Below, one piece after another: positions 28,684 through 36,296 of a stretch of DNA of 64,000 bases. A program made the translations under genes and the position numbers. Location: contig CAWCBG010000002.1 of the NCBI GenBank assembly GCA_963793845.1, positions 434,001-498,000 on the forward strand. Reading direction: 5' to 3'. This DNA is from CAWCBG01 sp963793845. Lineage in GTDB: Bacteria; Acidobacteriota; Terriglobia; Terriglobales; Acidobacteriaceae. The notes below the pieces were generated by a model. The model made no database searches. It saw only the letters and a program-made list of their open reading frames with translations, and was not told the origin of the DNA. Positions within the stretch are counted from its first letter, which is position 1; every line of letters begins with the position of its first letter.

Positions 28684-29127
28684 TTATGCCCGTTTCGCGG
28701 CCGCAGCAGCCAGCACTTCCGGCTTCTGAGCCACGTGAGGATGCTTATCGCCCCGGTAAACCTTCAGCTTGCCGGCCATAGCCCGGCCTAGCTTGGTGTG
28801 CGGCAGCATGCCTACGATCGCCTCTTCGACGATCTGCTCCGGCTTGCGCTGAAAGCGCTTCTTATATTCCTCGGCCTTCATGCCGCCGGGGAATCCGGAG
28901 TAGTGATAATAGACCTTGCTATCGGCCTTGAGACCGGTGATCTTGACCTTCGAGGCATTGATCACGATGACGTGATCGCCGGTATCGAGAAACGGAGTAT
29001 ATTGCACGCTGTCTTTGCCAGAGAGGATGCGGGCCACACGACTGGCCAGCCGGCCCAGAGTCTGGCCATCGGCATCAATGACAAACCACTTGCGCGCAAT
29101 TTCCCCTTTGGGGAAAAAGGTTGACAT
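28684..29127 (-). CDS. rplM: 50S ribosomal protein L13
   Basis: The 147-residue product shows KWFVIDADGQTLGRLASRVARIL, DHVIVINASKVKITG, YYHYSGFPGG and AIVGMLPHTKLGRAM, the L13 hallmarks. It is the first gene of the minus-strand translation cluster. GGGAG lies nine bases before the ATG. A TTGACA-N18-TATTCT promoter at 29235-29264 gives a leader of about 100 bases, long enough for autogenous control, though no known L13 leader structure was identified. Confidence 0.98.
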   Translation of the reverse strand: MSTFFPKGEIARKWFVIDADGQTLGRLASRVARILSGKDSVQYTPFLDTGDHVIVINASKVKITGLKADSKVYYHYSGFPGGMKAEEYKKRFQRKPEQIVEEAIVGMLPHTKLGRAMAGKLKVYRGDKHPHVAQKPEVLAAAAAKRA

Positions 29128-29234
29128 CTGTAAACTCTCCCAGAAATTGTGAAACCGCGAAAGATCCGCTTAGTTCTGGCGCTGGACGCGCAGGGAACTT
29201 GCTGGCGGGCAAACGCAGGACTACGAAAGATTTA

Positions 29235-29264
29235 AGAATAAACGGCGAGCACCGCGATTGTCAA
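29235..29264 (-). promoter_or_regulatory. Sigma-70 promoter of rplM
   Basis: On the minus strand TTGACA (29264-29259) and TATTCT (29240-29235) are separated by 18 bases. Transcription would begin near 29228 and run into rplM. Confidence 0.65.
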
Positions 29265-29991
29265 GAAACGGTGACCGGCGAGCCTACCCACACCCGCATC
29301 CCAAGGCGATGTTGAAATGCGTAAGTGAGGACAACGGAGCAGGCCAGCCCAAGAGCCCGTTAAACTTCAGAAGGACAACGACCGGGACTCCGATCCAACC
29401 ATCGCAGCCCACATCGTGCATCGAATCGTGCTTCAATCTCCATTCCTTCAGCCTGGCATGACGGTGGTTCGTCTTCCAACGACTTATCCGGTCGAGCCAT
29501 CTGCTGACACGAACCAGCACCGCGGCCCGTAATCCCGTCCTGCGGAAACCGGATCAGGCCGGTGGAAATTCGGTGCATCGATGTGCAAAACATGTGCCTG
29601 TTCGATATACAGCAGGCATCGTTTTCGCCCGAAAAATGCATGCAATGTTGATACTCTGCACCACCTCTGCAGCAGTATGGGTTCGCTGCCGAAATTTATT
29701 TTTCGCGTTAACATTCCCGAAATCAATCAGTCGCAAAGCAAATTAATTTTGACGCGAAACGAAGTCTTCCACAGATTTTTTTTCGTGCTAGTATCCCATG
29801 CAGCCATAGAGAAAACCGATTGCACAAATGCTGTGCAACGCTGCAAGTCGTGGTCAGCGTCAGCGGTTACGGCTTGACAATTTCTGCGCTGTCCGTGCTT
29901 CCGGCATGTGCCGCTGTGCCCGGCTCCGATCCCTTACTGCAGTCCAAAATGGTTTGCGAGGCGAAGTCATCGCCTCTGGATAATTTTTGCT
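29265..29991. other. AT-rich gap between divergent rplM and dnaA; candidate oriC flank
   Basis: No gene is convincing here. The part from about 29690 to 29800 is markedly AT-rich for this genome. DnaA-box-like nonamers with one mismatch to TT(A/T)TCCACA are TCTTCCACA at 29765 (plus) and TTATCCAGA at 29983-29975 (minus). Position between the outward-facing rplM cluster and dnaA fits a replication origin, but two weak boxes do not prove one. Confidence 0.35.
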
Positions 29992-31386
29992 ATGTCATCG
30001 TACGCTTCTGCTTCGCCCAATCCGTGGGTGCGTGTTCTTGACGCGCTGGAAAAGAAAATCAATCGCCACTCCTACGAAACCTGGCTCAAGCCCACTCGCT
30101 TCAGCCACTCTAAGGGAGCGGTCCTTTTTGTGCGGGTGCCGAATCCCGACTTCTGTCACATCGGGGAGAAATACGGCGACCTGATCAGCGAGGCGATCGA
30201 GAACCTGGGACTGGAGTTCCAGGATGTCGAGTTTGTCACCGAAGAGGAGCCCCGCAACGGGAAGCCGACGGGCGTCCGCGTGACGGAGGGACGGCTGGAG
30301 TCGTATCCCACTCCCGACACTCCTGCGGCATCCTCCGCCAAGCAGCAACGTTTCGACTGGGACGGAGCCGCACAATTGAATCCTAAATACACGTTCGACG
30401 GATTCGTTATTGGGGCGGGCAATCAATTCGCCCACGCTGCCGCCCGGGCGGTCGGCGAGCGCCCCTCCAAGGCGTACAACCCGCTCTTTCTGTATGGTGG
30501 GGTGGGCATGGGCAAAACCCATCTCATGCAGGCCATTGGTCACGAGATCAAGAAGAATTATCCCGAGATGGCTGTCTGCTACGTCTCCAGCGAGAAGTTC
30601 ACCAACGAGATGATCAACGCGCTGCGCTACAGCAAGATGACCACGTTCCGCGACAAATATCGCAACATGGACGTCCTGCTGGTGGATGACATCCAGTTCC
30701 TTTCCAACAAGGAGCGTACCCAGGAGGAATTCTTCCACACCTTCAATGCGTTGCACGAGTCGATGCGGCAAATCGTGGTGGCCAGCGACCGTCCGCCGAA
30801 GGAGTTGGCCGAGATTGAAGACCGCTTGCGCAGCCGCTTCGAATGGGGACTGATCGCCGATATCCAACCTCCGGACCTGGAGACTAAGGTAGCGATCCTG
30901 CAGAAGAAGGCGGAGCGGGAGAGCGTCATGCTGCCCACCGACGTGGCGCTGTACATGGCGTCGAACATCCGCAGCAACGTGCGCGAGTTGGAAGGCGCCT
31001 TGATTCGTCTGACTGCTTATGTCTCTCTCACCGGCGGAGAATTGTCGCTCCAGACCGCGCAAGAGGTGCTGAAGAATGTGATCGACAACCAGGTGCGGAA
31101 GATCACCATCGAGTCCATACAAAGGGCGGTCTCGGAGCAGTTCGGGTTGCGAACGGGAGAGATCAAAACAAGAAACAACTCCCGGCAGATCGTCTATCCA
31201 CGCCAGATTGCGATGTTCCTCGCCAAACAGCTTACCGAGGCTTCGTTGCCGGAAATCGGCAGGCAGTTCGGGGGCAAACATCACACCACCGTTCTGCATT
31301 CGGTCGAGAAGATCAATGAGCTTCGTAAGACCGACAAAGATTTAAACAGGATGCTGAACAAGCTCACAGAAACTTTGAGTGGATGA
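29992..31386 (+). CDS. dnaA: Chromosomal replication initiator DnaA
   Basis: DnaA binds origin boxes and melts DNA. The 464-residue product has an N-terminal domain I (WVRVLDALEKKINRHSYETWL), a variable linker with Pro/Thr, the AAA+ domain (NPLFLYGGVGMGKTHLMQAIGH, LLVDDIQFLSNKERTQEEFFHTFN) and the domain IV signature GGKHHTTVLHSVEKI. The ATG at 29992 opens the family N-terminus; in-frame upstream codons would add an unrelated stretch. An intrinsic terminator overlaps its stop codon. Confidence 0.98.
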   Translation: MSSYASASPNPWVRVLDALEKKINRHSYETWLKPTRFSHSKGAVLFVRVPNPDFCHIGEKYGDLISEAIENLGLEFQDVEFVTEEEPRNGKPTGVRVTEGRLESYPTPDTPAASSAKQQRFDWDGAAQLNPKYTFDGFVIGAGNQFAHAAARAVGERPSKAYNPLFLYGGVGMGKTHLMQAIGHEIKKNYPEMAVCYVSSEKFTNEMINALRYSKMTTFRDKYRNMDVLLVDDIQFLSNKERTQEEFFHTFNALHESMRQIVVASDRPPKELAEIEDRLRSRFEWGLIADIQPPDLETKVAILQKKAERESVMLPTDVALYMASNIRSNVRELEGALIRLTAYVSLTGGELSLQTAQEVLKNVIDNQVRKITIESIQRAVSEQFGLRTGEIKTRNNSRQIVYPRQIAMFLAKQLTEASLPEIGRQFGGKHHTTVLHSVEKINELRKTDKDLNRMLNKLTETLSG

Positions 31387-31409
31387 ACCGCGCTGATAGC
31401 GCGGTTTTT
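31386..31409 (+). terminator. Intrinsic terminator of dnaA
   Basis: Perfect 9-bp stem AACCGCGCT / AGCGCGGTT with a GAT loop and a run of five T. It begins on the last base of the dnaA stop codon and separates dnaA from dnaN. Confidence 0.88.
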
Positions 31410-31704
31410 CACTTTGCGGCAGGTTTTTCCGTAGCGGTGGCTGTGGACGGTTTGTGAATCGAGTGGAATAACACCAGGAAACGGTGCGTGGGTTCGGGGT
31501 TGTCACCGGGCCGCTGGTCGGGGATCTTGAATTTGGACAGGGACAACGGTCGCAGGAGTGTAGAGTTGATGCGGTTTCCGCATGATTTTCCACTTTTCCA
31601 GCGTGCCTACTGTTACTACTGGTTTTATTGGTTTTTAATTTGGTATAAGGAAAAGCAGTAATTCAGGCATTCCAGCAGGCCCAAGCCTGCGAAGGTGGGA
31701 ATAC
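31410..31704. other. dnaA-dnaN spacer, candidate oriC
   Basis: The 295 bases hold DnaA-box-like nonamers TTTTTCACT (31405) and TTTTCCACT (31586), each one mismatch from the consensus, and an AT-rich stretch at about 31620-31660 that could be an unwinding element next to dnaN. The dnaA-dnaN gap is the origin in many bacteria. No gene is present. Evidence is suggestive only. Confidence 0.4.
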
Positions 31705-32862
31705 ATGGCGGTCGAGGCAACTGGAGCAATGCAAGGAACAGCGATGGAGATCAGCGTCAGCAAGTTCGAACTGCTCAAGGAACTGACGGCCACGCAGGGA
31801 GTCGTCGAGCGCAAGACCACGATTCCCATTCTCTCCAACTTTCTGTTCGAAGCGGCCAACGACCGCTTGACCATTACCGCCACCGATCTTGACCTGAGCC
31901 TCCGCACTTCCTGCGCGGCCAAGGTGAAGAAGGAAGGCGCGTGTACGATCCCAGCGCGCAAGCTCTACGACTACGTAAAGCTATTGCCGGATGGCGATAT
32001 CTCCATCAAGTTGTTGGAAAATCACTGGGTCAACATTCGCTCGGGCCGCTCCAATACCAAGATGGTGGGTATGGCGCGTGCCAACTTTCCCGGGTTGCCG
32101 GTTTTCCCGTCGGCCGGGATGGTAAAGATTCCCGCGCAGACCTTGCGCAGCATGATCGGTAAGACCATCTTCGCCATCTCCAGCGAAGAATCGCGCTACA
32201 CCCTGAACGGCGGTCTGATGGTGCTGAAACCGGAGTCGATCACCATGGTGGCCACCGACGGCCATCGCCTGGCGCACATCGAGAAGCAGGGCGAACAGTT
32301 CGACGTCAGCGGTGAGAACAAGACGCTGGTGCCAAAGAAGGCCATGAGCGAACTGTATTCGCTGCTGCAGAACAGCGATGCCGACTTCATCGAGTTCGCG
32401 AAAGACGATTCGACGCTATTCTTCCGCATTGGCGAGCGGCTACTGACGTCCCGGCAGTTGACTGGGCAATTCCCCAATTACGAAGCCGTACTTCCGCGTG
32501 ACACCAGCAAGTCGGTTACAGTTCCCAGCGCCGAGTTGAATACCGCGATCCAGCGCGTAGCACAGTTTGCCGATGAACGCTCGCGAGCGATTCGCATGAA
32601 GTTGGACAAGAACGAACTGAAGATTTCGTCCTCATCCACCGACTCCGGCGAGTCGGAGGATTCGATCGAAACCGCCTATACCGCCGACGCCATGACGATT
32701 GGCTTCAACTCCGAGTACCTGCTCGACTTCCTCAAGGCCTCAAACGTCGGCGAAGTCCGCCTGGAGTTCAAAGATGCGCAGTCCGCTGGCCAGATGCGTC
32801 CGGAAGACTCGGCCGACGATGGCTTCCGCTATCGCTACGTCGTCATGCCGATGCGGATCTGA
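31705..32862 (+). CDS. dnaN: DNA polymerase III beta sliding clamp
   Basis: The clamp tethers polymerase III to DNA. The 385-residue product holds the three-fold repeated clamp domains, with VERKTTIPILSNFLFEA, MVATDGHRLAHIEKQ, RLLTSRQLTGQFPNYEAVLP and the C-terminal YRYVVMPMRI. ATG 31705 has AAGGTGGG upstream; ATG 31744, behind AAGGA and matching the usual N-terminus (MEISVSKFELL), is an equally good start and would remove 13 residues. A terminator follows at 32987. Confidence 0.97.
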   Translation: MAVEATGAMQGTAMEISVSKFELLKELTATQGVVERKTTIPILSNFLFEAANDRLTITATDLDLSLRTSCAAKVKKEGACTIPARKLYDYVKLLPDGDISIKLLENHWVNIRSGRSNTKMVGMARANFPGLPVFPSAGMVKIPAQTLRSMIGKTIFAISSEESRYTLNGGLMVLKPESITMVATDGHRLAHIEKQGEQFDVSGENKTLVPKKAMSELYSLLQNSDADFIEFAKDDSTLFFRIGERLLTSRQLTGQFPNYEAVLPRDTSKSVTVPSAELNTAIQRVAQFADERSRAIRMKLDKNELKISSSSTDSGESEDSIETAYTADAMTIGFNSEYLLDFLKASNVGEVRLEFKDAQSAGQMRPEDSADDGFRYRYVVMPMRI

Positions 32863-32986
32863 GGAAGGGCTTAGCCGCGGATTTGCAGTCGTCTTTCGAT
32901 TTTTCCTAATCGCTGAAACGAACTTCTCCTGAGACGCACCATTCAGCGACGCGGGGTCATTCCCCGCCGAATCGCAGTGCCCAGAC

Positions 32987-33011
32987 AAAGCCGGATAACC
33001 GTCCGGCTTTT
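32987..33011 (+). terminator. Intrinsic terminator of dnaN
   Basis: AAAGCCGGA pairs with TCCGGCTTT around a six-base loop and continues into TT. It lies 125 bases after the dnaN stop. Another hairpin, GCGGGG-TCATT-CCCCGC, lies at 32951-32967. Confidence 0.75.
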
Positions 33012-33070
33012 GCCTTGGATTCTAAGATTTCCGGCGACGCAATCTAAACGGTTCTTTAGGGCTGTACCAT

Positions 33071-33563
33071 GTTGGCACTACGTTGACTGGCAAGGTGGTG
33101 AGCGCGCAAACCGTTTCGCAACTGACGCGCGATCTGGACCAGGCGGTGCGCCAGTTTCATCAAGCGCCACTGGACGACGACTGGGCGTATCTGTTCTTGG
33201 ATGGGGTGAGCTTGCGGGTGCGACGGCCCAGCGGGCGACAGCGAGTGCAGATGCTGGTGGCTTACGGAGTGCGGCGCGACGGAACTCGCCAACTGCTGGC
33301 CTTTTTGCAAACCCGCGGCGAGAGTCAGAGCGATTGGGAGGGGCTGTTGCAGGACCTGTACCGGCGCGGGCTGGAAGGCAAGCACCTGCAGTTGATCATC
33401 ACCGACGGTTGTCCCGGACTGGCGGCGGCGATCCCCACCGTCTATCCGCGGGCCGGGCATCAGCGCTGCTGGGTCCACAAGATGCGCAATATTTTGGAGA
33501 AGGTACGCAAACGCGATCACGATGCGGTCAAGGCCGACGCCCAGGCTATCTATCTGGCCGAGC
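33071..33563 (+). pseudogene. IS256-family transposase fragment (internal part only)
   Basis: This stretch encodes residues corresponding to about 128-291 of the transposase at 1-1124, including both catalytic Asp blocks (FLDGVSLRV and ITDGCPGL) but lacking the N-terminus and the Glu-containing C-terminus. The DNA is nearly identical to the first copy over most of its length, with only scattered changes, but its first 30 or so bases diverge more. It breaks off at about 33563 right against the end of vapC. It is on the opposite strand to the first copy and cannot encode a functional enzyme. Confidence 0.9.
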
Positions 33564-33945
33564 CGCTCCCGCATCCGTCAGTTGAAAGTCATTTCCCTTG
33601 GCGAGCAGGGCTTCTCCCATCAATTTCGCAAGCGCGTAGGCGAAGCAATCACCAAAGTTCAGGGCCGCGGCGTGTCGCCCTTTGCCATATTTTCGCCACC
33701 CCGACCTGGCGATTTCGATCTGCTCCGCATCCACCGGTACGGTTTCAATCTCTGCGCGGAGAAGGAATAGATCGAGCTCACGCCCCGCCGCCTCTCCACG
33801 CTTCGCCTCCAGAACGATTCCGGTCTCCAGAAGGTTGGCAGCCGAAATCAAACGAGTGTCGGCTGCCAGGATCGAGCTCAGAAACTGACTCCCGTTCCGG
33901 TTCCCCCAGGAAAATGGCCAGCAGGGCTGAGGTGTCGATAACCAT
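33546..33945 (-). pseudogene. vapC: VapC PIN-domain toxin, frameshifted and 3'-disrupted
   Basis: VapC toxins are PIN-domain RNases. The start MVIDTSALLAIFLGEPERE (first Asp visible) is in one frame; the rest of the domain (RLISAANLLETGIVLEAKRGEAAGREL, then NFGDCFAYALAK and LLAKGNDF with the late acidic residues) continues in another. The shift lies near 33890 and one extra base would explain it. The last residues run into the transposase fragment. It is thus most likely inactive, unless the shift is a sequencing error. Confidence 0.8.
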
Positions 33946-34200
33946 CAGTGAGGCTATCCCATGTTCGTCATAACCCAGGATTTCTTCGGCAGTGCGCGGG
34001 TCGAGGTTCGGCAACGCGTCGACCCGCTGCAGAATGTCCTGCAATGTGCCGGGGAGGGAACTCGTGCGTCGTCGTTGCCGCAAACGCTGCAAACGCTCAC
34101 GCAAGGACTGCTCAATGGCCTTGGTGATCGACTCACCAGCCTCTTCCGCCACTTGACGGGCTAGCCGCTCGGCTTCTTCGTTCTTGATGCTGAGTGCCAT
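33778..34200 (-). CDS. vapB: VapB-type antitoxin reading into the start of vapC
   Basis: The first 85 residues (MALSIKNEEAERLARQVAEEAG, then SITKAIEQSLRERL and ILGYDEHG) match the Rv0623-like antitoxin family, which binds its VapC and represses the operon. Normally a stop codon overlaps the vapC ATG; here the frame runs on without a stop into MVIDTSALL of VapC and ends at 33778 after the vapC frameshift. The true antitoxin part is about 33946-34200. ATG 34200 is chosen by homology. An operator-like palindrome lies just upstream. Confidence 0.75.
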   Translation of the reverse strand: MALSIKNEEAERLARQVAEEAGESITKAIEQSLRERLQRLRQRRRTSSLPGTLQDILQRVDALPNLDPRTAEEILGYDEHGIASLMVIDTSALLAIFLGEPERESVSELDPGSRHSFDFGCQPSGDRNRSGGEAWRGGGA

Positions 34201-34204
34201 CGTC

Positions 34205-34232
34205 ATATTATAGCAATATACCTTAAGATATA
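34205..34232 (-). promoter_or_regulatory. Putative vapB operator/promoter palindromes
   Basis: ATATT-ATAGC-AATAT (34205-34219) and the imperfect palindrome around CTTAAG (34217-34232) lie directly before the vapB start, together with a TATAAT box on the minus strand. Autorepression by VapB-type antitoxins at such palindromes is usual in the family; here it is inferred. Confidence 0.45.
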
Positions 34233-34412
34233 GAAGTATATAGATCACCGCCCGTCGAGAGGAGGAAGATAGTGATGATTCCGGCTCTGGACTATAATTC
34301 TCTGCGAGCCGCCTCTGACTATCGCCGTCCGCTAACGAAGCTTCTCTCCTGAAGAACGCCGCCCGCGCGGCGTCGACCGACCACTCTGTTCCAACTCATA
34401 CAGGAGTCAGAA

Positions 34413-35267
34413 ATGCCAGAAACACAAGCGGTACTTGCGCCTGAGCTGCGCGACTTTGTCGACCTGGCCTTCGCCCGGCGGCTGGAAATGGCCGAGACCA
34501 TCACTCCGGATTGTGTCGAGGCCTTGAGCCAGTATGACCTGTCGCAACCTATTGCCGCCGAAGTCATCGCTGGCGGCACTGCGTTCTTCGGAGGGGTCAC
34601 CTACCCGGCCAACCAGGTCGTGGGCATGGGCCTTTACGGCGAGGTCAGCACAGCTGACGTCGATCGCGTGGAGGAGTTCTTCCACAGCCGTGGTGTGGCT
34701 TGCGCTATCGTCGTCTCGCCCCTGGCGGATGTATCTCTGACGGCGTTGCTGGCGCCGCGCGGCTACCGTATCCAGGAGTTCAATTCGGTGCTGATCCGGC
34801 GAATCAATCCTGAGGAGCCGTTTACCGAACCGGCAGGCATCGCCGTCGAGCGGGTGACGGCGGCTACCGCGAAGCCCTGGATGAGAGCGGTAGCGAAGGG
34901 CTTCTCGGAATTCGGCTCCGTGCCGGAGGAAGTTTTCGGCACCTTTGGCTGTTTGCCGGGAGCGCTGGCTTTTCTGGCGCGCATCGAAGGTGAGATAGTA
35001 GGCGGGTGCGGCGGCCGCGTGATTCCGGAAGCCCGGATCGCATCGCTGTTCGGAACTTCAACCCTGCCGGAATTTCGCGGGCGCGGCGTGCAGACGGCAC
35101 TGATTGCTCGCCGGTTGCACGAGGCGGCTAAGGCCGGATGCGAGTACGCGGTAGTGAGCACGCTTCCGGGCAGCGGTTCGCAGCGCAATATGGAGCGCCG
35201 CGGTTTTCGTGTTGCCTACACCAAGCTGGTCATGGTGCGGGAGTGGGAGGCGGCCCAGCAGGAATGA
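34413..35267 (+). CDS. GNAT-family N-acetyltransferase
   Basis: The 284-residue product has an N-terminal half that looks like a degenerate GNAT domain and a C-terminal half with the clear acetyl-CoA site: FLARIEGEIVGGCGGRVI, then ASLFGTSTLPEFRGRGVQTALIARRL and YAVVSTLPGSGSQRNMERRGFRVAYTKLVM. A tandem GNAT arrangement is likely. AGGAG lies six bases upstream of the ATG. Its stop overlaps the start region of the MmcQ-like gene, so the three genes up to 36219 form an operon. Substrate unknown. Confidence 0.87.
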   Translation: MPETQAVLAPELRDFVDLAFARRLEMAETITPDCVEALSQYDLSQPIAAEVIAGGTAFFGGVTYPANQVVGMGLYGEVSTADVDRVEEFFHSRGVACAIVVSPLADVSLTALLAPRGYRIQEFNSVLIRRINPEEPFTEPAGIAVERVTAATAKPWMRAVAKGFSEFGSVPEEVFGTFGCLPGALAFLARIEGEIVGGCGGRVIPEARIASLFGTSTLPEFRGRGVQTALIARRLHEAAKAGCEYAVVSTLPGSGSQRNMERRGFRVAYTKLVMVREWEAAQQE

Positions 35268-35269
35268 AC

Positions 35270-35698
35270 ATGGACATCGATGCAATCCGCAAGTACTGTC
35301 TCAGCTTTCCGCACACTACGGAGAACGTTCAGTGGGGCTGTGACTTGTGCCTGAAGGTGGATGGGAAGCTCTTCGTGGTGATGCCGCTCGAGGTGGCTCC
35401 GGTCGCGCTCTCTTTCAAGTCTTCGCCGGAAGGTTTTGTCGAGCTGTGCGAGCGGCCGGGCGTTAAGCCGGCCGCTTACATGGCGCGTGCGCAATGGGTC
35501 AGCCTGGAGAAACTGAACACCCTGCCAGACGCCGCCCTGCGCGAGTGCATCGCCGAGTCGTATCGCCTGGTTTGGGAGCGGTTGCCTAAGGGACGTCGCA
35601 CGGTACTGGCGGGGCAGCCATCGGCTAAGCCCAAACCGGCAAAGAAGGCGAAGCCGGCGAAATCCAAGGTTGCGGCAAAAGCGGGGCGTCGCGGATGA
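35270..35698 (+). CDS. MmcQ/YjbR-family protein
   Basis: The 142-residue product has the MmcQ/YjbR fold: IDAIRKYCLSFPHTTENVQWG, LCLKVDGKLFVVM and VSLEKLNTLPDAALRECIAESYRLVWERLPK. Family members are small cytoplasmic DNA-binding-like proteins of unclear role. A Lys/Pro/Ala-rich tail of about 30 residues follows. The ATG at 35270 is used because AGGA lies six bases upstream; an ATG two codons earlier overlaps the previous stop codon. Confidence 0.88.
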   Translation: MDIDAIRKYCLSFPHTTENVQWGCDLCLKVDGKLFVVMPLEVAPVALSFKSSPEGFVELCERPGVKPAAYMARAQWVSLEKLNTLPDAALRECIAESYRLVWERLPKGRRTVLAGQPSAKPKPAKKAKPAKSKVAAKAGRRG

Positions 35699-36219
35699 TC
35701 GTGGGCAAGGGCCTGAGAGTCTTCGTGTGTCTGCTGCTGGTGGCAGGCTGGTGCAGGGCGCAAGCGTTGACCCCGCAGGCATCGGCGGACGACCCAGCTG
35801 CAAAAGTTGCTGAGTTGAAGAACGACTTCTTCGCCGCCATCCGCGACGGCGATACGAAGAAATTTCTCTCCTACATTCCGGCGGACGGCGTAAACGTGGG
35901 CTCGGAACCGCGGCATGAAACCCGCGACGAGATCCAGCAGCAGATAGATCATCATCGCGGCCTTTACTGCACGCTGTTCGACTCCTCGTGCCTAGAGACT
36001 CCGATCCAGCTGAATGCCAGCGCCCGCCCCTGCTCCTATCGCGAGGCCTTGAACAGCTCGAAGAGCGCGCGCCTGGCCGCGACCGAAACCGTGCGCAACG
36101 GCGTGCACCAGGCCATCCTGGTGGCACAGCTCAACTCGGAGCAGTGCCCAGCGACCAAGCTCATCGACTTCATCTTCAACTACCTGCACGGCGGGTGGGA
36201 GCTATTTTCCGTGCCGTGA
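35695..36219 (+). CDS. Secreted protein of unknown function
   Basis: The 174-residue product starts inside the preceding stop codon (ATGA overlap), indicating translational coupling. A signal peptide (about residues 7-23, ending WCRAQA) precedes a domain with AAKVAELKNDFFAAIRDGD, which recalls NTF2/SnoaL-like proteins, and four cysteines that could pair outside the cytoplasm. No function can be assigned. Confidence 0.75.
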   Translation: MIVGKGLRVFVCLLLVAGWCRAQALTPQASADDPAAKVAELKNDFFAAIRDGDTKKFLSYIPADGVNVGSEPRHETRDEIQQQIDHHRGLYCTLFDSSCLETPIQLNASARPCSYREALNSSKSARLAATETVRNGVHQAILVAQLNSEQCPATKLIDFIFNYLHGGWELFSVP

Positions 36220-36296
36220 AGATCGGGGTTGACCTCATGGAAACGGGAAGTAAGGTCCCCCGCCGTTCGTCACTCTCTTACAACTCCTCGCATCGC

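Noticed and set aside
29483..29494. TTATCCGGT near 29486 as a DnaA box
   Set aside because: It differs from the consensus at several of the most conserved last positions, so it was not counted with the other candidates.
29995..31299. A 434-residue minus-strand frame over dnaA
   Set aside because: Shadow of dnaA with no start signal or conserved motif.
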